A stretch of DNA of 16,540 nucleotides from Spirochaeta sp. (GTDB lineage: Bacteria > Spirochaetota > Spirochaetia > DSM-27196 > Alkalispirochaetaceae), in NCBI GenBank assembly GCA_007117185.1, contig SKHA01000344.1:1-16540 (forward strand), given 5' to 3'. The notes beneath the pieces are model-generated. The model saw only the letters and a program-made list of their open reading frames with translations. It ran no database searches and was not told the origin of the DNA. A program made the translations under genes and the position numbers. Shown here piece by piece: positions 7,299-15,600 of the stretch (position 1 is its first letter; every line of letters begins with the position of its first letter).

Positions 7299-8615
7299 AT
7301 GCTCGACCTCAAATTTGTCCGGGAAAACCCGGATGTGATCCGTGAAAACATCCGCAATCGTCACGTCAGCGGCGATGTGGACGCGGTGATCTCCCTCTAC
7401 GATCAGCGAAGCGCCGCGATCCAGGCGGTGGAGTCTCTGCGGAACGAACGCAACCGCAACGCCCAGGCGATGAAGGGATCCCTGCCTCAGGAAGAACGCA
7501 CCCGTCTTATCGAGGAAGGTAAATCGCTGAAGGAACAGATTGCCGCAGCGGAAGCGACGTTGACATCTGTTGAGCAGGAACTGCAGCGACGCGCCGAGGA
7601 GCTTCCCAACCTCACCCACCCTGACACCCCGTCAGGAGCCCAGGAGTCAGATAATCGTGAGCTGGAACAGGTCGGGTCCGTCCCGGTTTTCTCGTTCACC
7701 CCGCGTGATCACGTTGCCATCGCCGAGGAGCTGGACCTGGTGGATTTCGAGAACGCCGGACGGGTCTCGGGAACGAAATTCTACTATCTGCGCAACGAGG
7801 CGGTGTACCTGGAACTGGCGCTGATTCGTTTCGCAATGGATATCCTGCAGAACCATGGCTTTACCCCGATGATCACCCCGGATATTGCCCGGACCGAGGT
7901 TTTACAGGGGATCGGTTTCAACCCCCGGGGTCCCGAGTCCAACATCTACAACATCGAGGACGAAGGGACGAGCCTGGTGGGTACCGCCGAGATCACCCTG
8001 GGTGGTTACTATCAGAACCAGACCATTCCTGCAGAGGAGTTGCCGATCCGGATGGGCGGGCTCTCTCACTGTTTCCGTCGGGAAGCCGGTTCTGCCGGAC
8101 AGTTCTCCCGCGGGTTGTACCGGGTGCACCAGTTCACCAAGGTTGAGATGTTCGTGGTCTGCCTGCCGGAACAGTCCGAACAGATCCACCGGGAGCTGCT
8201 GGAGATCGAGAAGGAGATCTTCTCTTCCCTGGAGATTCCCTTTCGCGTCCTGGACATCTGCAGCGGTGACCTGGGCGGCCCGGCGTTCCGCAAATATGAC
8301 CTGGAGGCGTGGATGCCCGGCCGTGGAACCGCCGGAGAATGGGGCGAAATCACCAGCACATCCAACTGCACCGATTTCCAGAGTCGCCGGTTGAACATCC
8401 GCTACAGCGGCACCGGAGCAGACGGAAAAAAGGAACGGGGGTACGCGCACCTTCTGAATGGCACCGCTGTCGCGGTTTCCCGGGCGATCATTGCGATACT
8501 GGAAAACTTCCAGCAGGCCGACGGTTCGGTTCTGATTCCCCCGGCGCTCCAGGGGTATACCGGTTTCGAACGAATACCGGCGAAACGGGACGCCGGAAAA
8601 GCCAAAACGGGATGA
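7299..8615 (+). CDS. serS: Seryl-tRNA synthetase
   Basis: This is a 438-residue class II aminoacyl-tRNA synthetase that charges tRNA-Ser (and tRNA-Sec where present). The N-terminal long coiled-coil arm (about 25-105) is rich in charged residues and Ala/Gln. The catalytic core shows the serine-site TAEITL, motif 2 in FRREAGSAG (about 257-265), and motif 3 near LNGTAVAVSRAI (about 387-398). The N-terminus MLDLKFVRENPDVIREN is canonical, so the ATG is secure even though no Shine-Dalgarno precedes it. The stop overlaps the start of the next gene as ATGA. The C-terminus ends in a basic tail of about a dozen residues past the usual core. Confidence 0.97.
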   Translation: MLDLKFVRENPDVIRENIRNRHVSGDVDAVISLYDQRSAAIQAVESLRNERNRNAQAMKGSLPQEERTRLIEEGKSLKEQIAAAEATLTSVEQELQRRAEELPNLTHPDTPSGAQESDNRELEQVGSVPVFSFTPRDHVAIAEELDLVDFENAGRVSGTKFYYLRNEAVYLELALIRFAMDILQNHGFTPMITPDIARTEVLQGIGFNPRGPESNIYNIEDEGTSLVGTAEITLGGYYQNQTIPAEELPIRMGGLSHCFRREAGSAGQFSRGLYRVHQFTKVEMFVVCLPEQSEQIHRELLEIEKEIFSSLEIPFRVLDICSGDLGGPAFRKYDLEAWMPGRGTAGEWGEITSTSNCTDFQSRRLNIRYSGTGADGKKERGYAHLLNGTAVAVSRAIIAILENFQQADGSVLIPPALQGYTGFERIPAKRDAGKAKTG

Positions 8616-9742
8616 CAACCGCGCTGCCTCTGGTCATCGCCGAGATCGGCACCGCCCACGGCGGTGACCTGCACCGGGCCCGGGATCTGGTAATCGCCGC
8701 CCGGGAATCCGGGGCGGATCTGGCCAAGTTTCAACTGGTCCGGGCTCATGAAATTCTCCATCCTGCATCAGGGACGGTGGAGCTTCCCGGAGGAAGGGTC
8801 CCCCTGTACGACCGCTTTCTGGAAATTGAACGCCCGGTGGAGTTCTATCACGCGCTACAGGAGATTTGCAGGGACAACGGGATCAAGTTTCTGTGCACTC
8901 CCTTCGGGTTGGAGAGCGCTCGTCTCCTGCGGGGTCTGGGTGTGGATTCAATAAAAATTGCCTCGCCGGAGCTCAACTATCACCAGCTGCTGCGGGAGGT
9001 ATCGAGTTACGGGGTTCCACTGGTGCTCTCATCAGGAGTAGCTACCGTCGCCGATATCGCGGAAAGCCTTGAGGTGATCAGCGGCAACAGCAGCCACAAC
9101 GTGACCCTGCTCCACTGCGTCACCTCGTATCCGGCCCCTGAAGAAGACTACAACCTGCGGGTGATTCCGGCGCTGAGGAACCTGCTGGGTGTACCGGTGG
9201 GGATCTCGGACCACTCCATGGACCCCATTCTCGTCCCCACCCTGGCCACCACCGTCGGGGCGACGATCATCGAAAAACACATAACCCTGGACCGGAGTAA
9301 CTCCGGGCTGGACGACCCCATCGCCCTGGAACCGGACCAGTTCCGGCAGATGGTCCAGGAGGTCAGGCGCATATCCGCGCAGCTGCAGGAAGCCGCCACC
9401 GATCCCCTGGAGCTGCGGCGGCGGAAACTGCTGCTGCAGAAGGAGATTCAGGATCGTTTCGGATCGGCCCGGGTTGAAACAGTCCTGGGTAACGGAGTCA
9501 AGACGCTGGCAGCCAGCGAGAAGCGCAACTACGGGTACACCAACCGGAGCATCCACGCCATGCAGGACCTGCCGCCGGGTACGACCCTCAACGAGGGAAA
9601 CTGCGCAATCCTTCGGACCGAAAAGAACCTCACCCCGGGGCTTCACCCCCGGTACTGGGAACGGATTCTGGGCAGCAGAACCACCGTCGCCGTCACTGCC
9701 GGCGACGGAATCCTGTGGGACCACATTCTGAACTACCGATAA
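8612..9742 (+). CDS. NeuB/SpsE-family sialic-acid-like (N-acylneuraminate) synthase with SAF domain
   Basis: This 376-residue protein is of the NeuB type, enzymes that condense phosphoenolpyruvate with an N-acyl hexosamine to make sialic, pseudaminic or legionaminic acid. The TIM-barrel part (about 1-280) shows AEIG (10-13), AKFQ (38-41), FLCTPF (93-98), KIASPELN (115-122), LLHCVTSYPAP (166-176), GISDHS (197-202) and EKHITLD (221-227). A C-terminal antifreeze-like SAF domain is at about 310-376. The usual EIG.NHNG near the N-terminus reads EIGTAHGGD, so the Asn is replaced. The C-terminal part is somewhat longer than in typical NeuB. The start ATG overlaps the serS stop. No other sugar genes are in the window, so the substrate sugar cannot be named. 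Confidence 0.85.
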   Translation: MTTALPLVIAEIGTAHGGDLHRARDLVIAARESGADLAKFQLVRAHEILHPASGTVELPGGRVPLYDRFLEIERPVEFYHALQEICRDNGIKFLCTPFGLESARLLRGLGVDSIKIASPELNYHQLLREVSSYGVPLVLSSGVATVADIAESLEVISGNSSHNVTLLHCVTSYPAPEEDYNLRVIPALRNLLGVPVGISDHSMDPILVPTLATTVGATIIEKHITLDRSNSGLDDPIALEPDQFRQMVQEVRRISAQLQEAATDPLELRRRKLLLQKEIQDRFGSARVETVLGNGVKTLAASEKRNYGYTNRSIHAMQDLPPGTTLNEGNCAILRTEKNLTPGLHPRYWERILGSRTTVAVTAGDGILWDHILNYR

Positions 9743-9743
9743 C

Positions 9744-9771
9744 GGCGCTCCCATGTCCCGCCGGGAGCGCC
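9744..9771. terminator. Hairpin between convergent synthase and acnA genes
   Basis: GGCGCTCCC (9744-9752) and GGGAGCGCC (9763-9771) form a perfect 9-bp GC-rich stem with a 10-nt loop, starting one base after the synthase stop codon. It lies between two convergent genes and could serve both strands. There is no U-run on either side, so termination may be weak or need a factor, or the hairpin may simply protect the 3' end. Confidence 0.55.
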
Positions 9772-9808
9772 ATCCCCTGCGCCTCGGATCCCCTGCCTTC
9801 CAGCGATC

Positions 9809-12526
9809 TCAGGCGACGAACTTCCGCAGTACCGTGTGCAGGATTCCCCCGTTCCGGTAGTACTCAACCTCTACAGGGGTATCGATGCGGCAGACGGTGC
9901 TGAACGTCCGGGTAGAACCGTCGTCTCCGGTCGCGATGACCTCAACGGTCTGGCCCGCCTGCAGTTCGTCCGTGATAGCGATGGTGTAGCTTTCCATTCC
10001 GGTAAGGCCCAGCGTCGCGGCTGTCTCTCCGGGCTGGAACTGCAGGGGCAATACCCCCATCCCGACAAGGTTACTGCGGTGAATGCGCTCGTAGCTTTCG
10101 GCGATTACCGCCCGAACGCCGAGCAACTGGGTGCCCTTGGCCGCCCAGTCCCGGGAACTGCCCATCCCGTAGTCTTTGCCGGCCAGAATGATCGTCGGCA
10201 CCGCCTCGCGGCGATAGCGATCGGCGGCATCAAAGATGGAAACCACTTCACCGGTGGGAACGTGGGTGGTCCAGGAGCCCTCGGTTCCCGGAGCCATCCC
10301 GTTGCGAAAGCGGATATTGGCGAAGGTTCCCCGGGTCATGATCCGATCGTTTCCACGACGACTTCCGTAGGAGTTGAAATCGCTGCGCTGAACCCCCTGT
10401 CCGGCCAGGTAGCGGCCGGCGGGACTGTCAGGAGAGATCGCCCCGGCGGGGCTGATGTGGTCGGTGGTTATGCTGTCACCGGCAAGAACCAGGACTCGTG
10501 CACCGGTGATCGCTGAGATCGGGGCGACGTCCAGCCCCATCTCCTGGAAGAACGGCGGTTCCTGAATGTATCCGGACTCTGCCTTCCAGTTGTAGATCGA
10601 TTCACCCTCAATGGGGATCGCGTTCCACTGGGCGTTGGAGTCTTCCAGCCCGTCGTAACTGGCGATAAACGCGTCCCGGTCCAGAGCCTTCTCGATGTAT
10701 CCCTGCAGCTCGTCCGCGTCCGGCCAGATATCCTTCAGGTACACCGGATTGCCCTGTTCATCCTCACCGATCGAATCAGAGGAGAGGTCGATATCCACCG
10801 TGCCGGCAATCGAGTATGCCACCACCAGCGGCGGAGACATCAGGAAGTTGGCCCGTGTGTGGGGGTTGATTCGACCCTCGAAGTTGCGGTTTCCCGAGAG
10901 GACGCCTGCAACCACCAGGTCCCCTTCCTCTATGCCTCGAGCGATACCCTCAGGAACGGGACCGCTGTTTCCGATGCAGGTGGTGCAACCGTACCCCACA
11001 AGGTAGAACCCCATCTTCTCGAGATACTCCATCAGTCCGGTTCGCTGGAGGTACTCGGTGACCACCATCGACCCCGGGGCAAAGCTCGTCTTGATCCAGG
11101 GTTTGCGACGAAGCCCCTTTTCCCATGCTTTTCTGGCCAGCAACCCCGCTCCCAGCAGGACGCTGGGGTTACTGGTATTGGTACAACTGGTGATCGCGGC
11201 AATGACCACATCGCCGTGAGACAGCTCACTGCGAGAGCCATCTTCCAGGGTCACCGCTCCACGGCGGGCGAGAGCTGCTTCGTCAAGGGCGTAACCGCCG
11301 TCGGCTACGGACGAACCCAGGAGGGTGCGCCAGCGGTCCTTCACGTCGCTCACCGCGATTCGATCCTGCGGTCGTTTGGGTCCGGCGATGCTGGCTTCTA
11401 CCTCGTCCAGGTCCAGCTCCAGGACCGCCTCGAACTGGGGATCCTCGGTATCTGCATCCCGGAACATGCCCTGGGCGCGGCAGTACTGCTCAACCGTTTT
11501 GATGAGTTCCTCGCTGCGGCCGGTAGACCACATGTAGTCCAGGGTCTGCCTGTCCACCGGGAAGAAGCCCATGGTTGCCCCGTATTCAGGCGCCATATTC
11601 GAAATCGTCGCCCGGTCGGGGACGGTCATCTGGTCAAGGCCGGGGCCGAAGAACTCCACAAACTTGCCCACTACCCCGTGGCGCCGGAGCAACTGGGTAA
11701 TCTTGAGAACAAGATCCGTGGCGGTGATGCCGGGGCGCAGACGTCCCTTCACCCTTACCCCCACCACCGCGGGAGCAAGTGTGTAAAGGGGCTGGCCAAG
11801 CATTGCCGCCTCAGCTTCGATTCCGCCGACCCCCCATCCAACCACACCGAGACCGTTGATCATCGGCGTGTGGCTGTCGGTACCCACCAGGGAGTCGAAG
11901 TACGCAAGGCGAGTGCCGTCCGCTTCCCCGCGGACCTGAACCACCTTGCCAAGGTATTCGAGATTCACCTGGTGGCAGATACCGCTTGCCGGAGGAACCA
12001 CAGAGAAGTTCTCGAATGCGGATTGACCCCACCGGAGGAACTCGTACCGTTCACGGTTTCTGCTGAACTCCAGCTCCGAGTTCTGCTGCAGCGCGGATCC
12101 ACTGTTGAAAAAGTCCACCTGGACGGAGTGATCAATGACCAGATCCACGGGAAGCTGGGGGTTGATCTTTTCCGGGTCACCGCCGAGGCGTGCCATGGCG
12201 CTGCGCATGGCCGCCAGGTCAACCACGCTGGGAACGCCGGTAAAGTCCTGAAGGAGGACACGGGCAGGCTTGAAAGGCAACTCTTCACGTGCGGGACTGG
12301 CAGGATCGTAGGTGCCCAGAATTCTGGCATGATCAGAAGTCACCTCGAAGTTGTCCTCGTGGCGCAGGATCGACTCAAGAAGAACGCGGATCGAAAACGG
12401 AAGTTTCCGCACCGCAGGAAACCCCTGCGCGGCAAATGCTTCCAGGCTGAAATACTCTACCGTGCCCATCGCTGTCTGCAGCTCTTTCTTCACCCCAAAC
12501 GAATCCCGTCTCGACGTGTTGCTCAT
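9809..12526 (-). CDS. acnA: Aconitate hydratase A
   Basis: This 905-residue [4Fe-4S] enzyme interconverts citrate and isocitrate in the TCA or glyoxylate cycle. It is colinear with AcnA/IRP1-type aconitases, with DFTGVPSVVDLAAMR near residue 95 and GTDSHTPMINGLGV near 215. The three cluster cysteines are C448 in SCTNTSNPSV and C514 and C517 in GYGCTTCIGNSGP. The C-terminal swivel domain has GMGSSRDWAAKGT. I chose the ATG at 12526 because the conserved protein begins there and AAGGAG (12540-12535) lies eight bases upstream. The frame stays open another 49 codons, but those would cross its own promoter and enter the divergent gene. It is convergent with the upstream synthase gene and divergent from the 1124-residue fusion, sharing a promoter region with it. 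Confidence 0.97.
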   Translation of the reverse strand: MSNTSRRDSFGVKKELQTAMGTVEYFSLEAFAAQGFPAVRKLPFSIRVLLESILRHEDNFEVTSDHARILGTYDPASPAREELPFKPARVLLQDFTGVPSVVDLAAMRSAMARLGGDPEKINPQLPVDLVIDHSVQVDFFNSGSALQQNSELEFSRNRERYEFLRWGQSAFENFSVVPPASGICHQVNLEYLGKVVQVRGEADGTRLAYFDSLVGTDSHTPMINGLGVVGWGVGGIEAEAAMLGQPLYTLAPAVVGVRVKGRLRPGITATDLVLKITQLLRRHGVVGKFVEFFGPGLDQMTVPDRATISNMAPEYGATMGFFPVDRQTLDYMWSTGRSEELIKTVEQYCRAQGMFRDADTEDPQFEAVLELDLDEVEASIAGPKRPQDRIAVSDVKDRWRTLLGSSVADGGYALDEAALARRGAVTLEDGSRSELSHGDVVIAAITSCTNTSNPSVLLGAGLLARKAWEKGLRRKPWIKTSFAPGSMVVTEYLQRTGLMEYLEKMGFYLVGYGCTTCIGNSGPVPEGIARGIEEGDLVVAGVLSGNRNFEGRINPHTRANFLMSPPLVVAYSIAGTVDIDLSSDSIGEDEQGNPVYLKDIWPDADELQGYIEKALDRDAFIASYDGLEDSNAQWNAIPIEGESIYNWKAESGYIQEPPFFQEMGLDVAPISAITGARVLVLAGDSITTDHISPAGAISPDSPAGRYLAGQGVQRSDFNSYGSRRGNDRIMTRGTFANIRFRNGMAPGTEGSWTTHVPTGEVVSIFDAADRYRREAVPTIILAGKDYGMGSSRDWAAKGTQLLGVRAVIAESYERIHRSNLVGMGVLPLQFQPGETAATLGLTGMESYTIAITDELQAGQTVEVIATGDDGSTRTFSTVCRIDTPVEVEYYRNGGILHTVLRKFVA

Positions 12527-12534
12527 CAATGTTT

Positions 12535-12554
12535 CTCCTTGATGTGTTAATATA
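12535..12554 (-). promoter_or_regulatory. acnA: acnA -10 box and ribosome-binding site
   Basis: On the minus strand TATATT (12554-12549) is a good -10. Transcription should begin near 12542, only a few bases before the Shine-Dalgarno AAGGAG (12540-12535), giving a leader of about 16-18 nt. The -35 region would fall on the palindrome at 12567-12580, and no clear TTGACA match is seen there. A promoter with a weak -35 overlapped by an operator fits a regulated gene. Confidence 0.5.
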
Positions 12555-12566
12555 CCGGTCCTCGGA

Positions 12567-12580
12567 GGTAGTCGACTACC
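12567..12580. promoter_or_regulatory. Perfect 14-bp palindrome, candidate operator between acnA and the E1-KASIII gene
   Basis: GGTAGTCGACTACC is self-complementary over 14 bp. Allowing one bulged C, pairing extends to GAG (12564-12566 side) and CTC (12581-12583 side). It covers the plus-strand -35 (12572-12577) and the region expected for the minus-strand -35, so one bound dimer could repress both genes. The core TAGT-CG-ACTA resembles the T.GT..AC.A pattern of FadR-group GntR regulators, but this is a loose similarity and the regulator is unknown. Confidence 0.5.
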
Positions 12581-12613
12581 CTCTAATCTCAGTGTTATAG
12601 TCAACATAGGAGG
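12572..12613 (+). promoter_or_regulatory. Promoter and ribosome-binding site of the E1-lipoyl-KASIII gene
   Basis: TATAGT (12596-12601) is a 5/6 -10 box preceded by TG one base upstream (12593-12594), an extended -10. A 4/6 -35, TCGACT (12572-12577), lies 18 bp upstream inside the palindrome. The start of transcription is expected near A12608. The Shine-Dalgarno AGGAGG (12608-12613) would then be at the very 5' end of the mRNA, four bases from the ATG at 12618. Confidence 0.6.
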
Positions 12614-12617
12614 GTAG

Positions 12618-15600
12618 ATGATCAGGAATCTGGATGAACAACAGTCCATCCTTCGCACCATGTACACCCACATGGTTACCGCGCGGGAGATGGACCTGAT
12701 AGAGCAGAGCTACACCGCCAGAGGAGAGGCGTTCTTTCACGTCTCCGGGGCCGGCCATGAGGGATCTGTTGCTCTGGCACCCCACCTCATTCCCCAGGAC
12801 TGGCTTCATTGTCACTACCGCGACAAGGCACTGATGCTGGCCCGGGGGTTAACTCCGGAGATGTTCTTTCTGAGTCTCTTCAACAAGGACGGGTCCCACT
12901 CCCGGGGGCGGCAGATGAACGCCCATATGAGTGCTCCGTCCCTGAACGTTCTCAGCATCGTCGGTCCCGTCGGTAACAGCGCCCTCCAGGCGGTGGGCGT
13001 TGCCCAGATGGTCCGGGATCAACCGGAACGACCACTGGTTCTCTGTGCCCTTGGAGAGGGAACCACCCAGGAGAGCGAGGTCATTGAGGCTATCGGACAC
13101 GCCGTCAGAATCGCTGCCCCGGTCCTTTTCGTCGTTCAGGACAACGCATTTGCGATCTCCACCAGAACCAGCGGACAAACGTTCTACTCCCGACCGGACG
13201 GCGAAGCCGATGAGTTTTACGGGATCCCCATTACCCGCATCGATGGCCGAAACGTGATAGAGGCCCTGAACACCTACGGAGAGGTGGTCACTGCGATCCG
13301 GAAGGATCGGAAACCCGGAATCGTGGTCTTCTCGGTGGAGCGACTGCACAACCACACCAACGCTGACGACCAGCGGATGTACCGCACCCCCGAAGAGATT
13401 CAGGCTGCTGCAGGGTCAGGAGATCCGATCCCCCTTCTGCGTCAGCATCTCATCGCCGCCGGCGTGACCGAATCGGAACTGGACGGAGAACGGGAGACGA
13501 TCCGCCGTGCCCTGGAAGAAACCGCCCGATCAGCGCAGTACAGCGCCGAACCGGCACCCTTTGCTGGTGCCAAAGCACCGCTGCCACAGCACCTGACGGT
13601 TCGTGACCGTGAGTATCGCGGCAGCGGCGATCCCGAGCTGACGATGCTCGAGGCAATTCGCGACGTGCTGGACGATCGCATGGGAAGAGACCCCCGGGTC
13701 ACCCTCTTCGGTGAGGATCTTGAGGACCCCAAAGGTGACGTCTTCGGCATCACCAGGGGACTCTCCCGCAAGTACGTCGGTCGGGTACAGAACAGCCCCC
13801 TGAGCGAATCCCTGATTCTGGGGGTCTCCATCGGACGCGCCCTGGCGGGGGGGCGCCCGGTGGCGTTCCTTCAGTTTGCGGACTTTCTCCCCATCGCCTA
13901 CAACCAGATCTTTGCCGAGTTGGGCAGTATGTACTGGCGGACCGACGGCGGGTGGACCGTCCCGGTGATTGTCATGATCACCGCCGGTGGGTATCGCCCC
14001 GGCCTGGGGCCCTTTCACGCGTCCACCCTGGAGGCTCTGGTGGCGCACACCCCCGGGGTCGACGTATACATGCCTTCCACCGCCGGGGACGCCGCGGGGC
14101 TGCTGAACGCCGCCTTCGAGTCGGAGCGACCGACGATCTTCTTTTATCCCAAGAACCAGTTGAACGATCGTACCGGAGCGACCAGCCGTGACGTTGCCAA
14201 ACACCTTGTCCCGCCCGGGGCAGCCAGGTATGTTCGCCGGGGAGACGACCTTACAATTGTTGCGTATGGCAACACTGTTCCCCTGGCTGCCAGGGCAGCT
14301 CAGGATCTGGAATCCCACGGAATTTCCACCGACCTCATTGATCTGCGCAGCCTGGTTCCCTGGGATGAAGAGGCAGTGCTGGAGAGCGTTGGTCGAACCG
14401 GTCGGCTGATCGTGACCCACGAAGACAACCATACCGCCGGGTTCGGCGCGGAGGTTGTCGCCACCGTGGCCGAGAAGAGCGACCTTCCGGTCATCTGCCG
14501 CAGGGTCACCCGGCCGGATACCTACGTACCCTGTAACTTCGGCAATCAGCTGCAGATTCTCCCGTCGTATCAACGGATTCTGGAGACAGCGGTGGACCTG
14601 CTCGGGGGATCGGTGATCTGGAAGAAGAACGATGGAGCCGAGAGCGGGGTGTTCGACGTGGAAGCGATCGGGTCAAGCCCCTCCGACGAATCTGTTACCA
14701 TCGTAGAGTGGCACGTCAAAGAGGGGGCCACCGTGGCGGAGGGTGATCTCCTTGCGGAGGTGGAAGCAGACAAGGCGGCAGCGGAGCTGAAAGCCCCGGT
14801 TTCCGGGACGGTCCGGGAACTGCTGATAGGAACGGGTGACACCGTCCCGGTGGGAACACCGGTACTGCGGGTGACCACCGCCACGGACGCTCCGGCCCAC
14901 GTGAAACAGCAGACCCGGGAAAACCCGGGCGAACCGATCATCACCGGGCTGGATGCTCTGACCCGGCAAATACATACCAAATCCACCGCTCCCGGCACCG
15001 ACACAAGGGACGATGATCCCTCCTCACCGTGCCTTATCAGGGGAGTATCTGTCCGCAAGGGATCGCGGATCGTCACGAACGAGGAGATCGCTGCCCTCAG
15101 TTCCGACTGGAGCGCCGAGGACATCGAAAAACGAACGGGAATTGCCTCCCGGCACTGGGTCTCGGAGGGCGAGAACGTCCTCACTCTGGCGGTTGACGCT
15201 GCCAGAAGCGTTATCGCAGAGAGCGGCATCTCCGCGGCGGAGGTAGGGTTGATCATCTTCAGTACCGGAACCCCCTCCAGCACCACGCCCTCCATGGCGA
15301 CGCTGGTTCAGCACGCCCTCTCGCAGGAGTCGGAAGAGCTGAGCTGTCCTGCTTACGATATCAACGCAGCGTGCAGCGGATACGTCTACGGCTTGCAGAT
15401 AGCCTGGGATTATCTGCGCAGCGCGCCCCGGGAGCTGGTTCTGCTCATTACCAGCGAGGTCCTGAGCACGCGTCTGGACATGAAAGACTTCGGCACGGCG
15501 CCGATCTTCGGCGACGCGGCCACGGCAACCCTGATCGGGGGAGCCCGCTCCTCCGTCGCCGCAGATGCTGTTCTTGAGGTAATGCGCCCGGTAATCGCCG

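Noticed and set aside
8309..8611. Upstream extension of the NeuB-like gene inside serS
   Set aside because: The frame is open there, but it overlaps the serS catalytic core, and homology to the family begins just after the ATG at 8612.
10859..12550. Long open frame (563 codons) on the plus strand opposite acnA
   Set aside because: It is the antisense shadow of a secure aconitase gene, has no recognisable domain, and reads as low-logic composition typical of GC-rich complementary frames.
12527..12673. N-terminal extension of aconitase by 49 residues
   Set aside because: It would cover the acnA ribosome-binding site and promoter and overlap the divergent gene; the conserved protein begins after the ATG at 12526.
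13530..14573. Minus-strand open frame (347 codons) opposite the E1-beta part
   Set aside because: Shadow of the E1-beta coding sequence; no motif or promoter supports it.
14877..15023. Possible false fusion (missed stop or frameshift) between the lipoyl and KASIII modules
   Set aside because: The linker stays in one frame with coding-like composition. No in-frame ATG or Shine-Dalgarno marks a separate KASIII start; the ATG at 15012 is out of frame. Raw-read checking would still be worthwhile.
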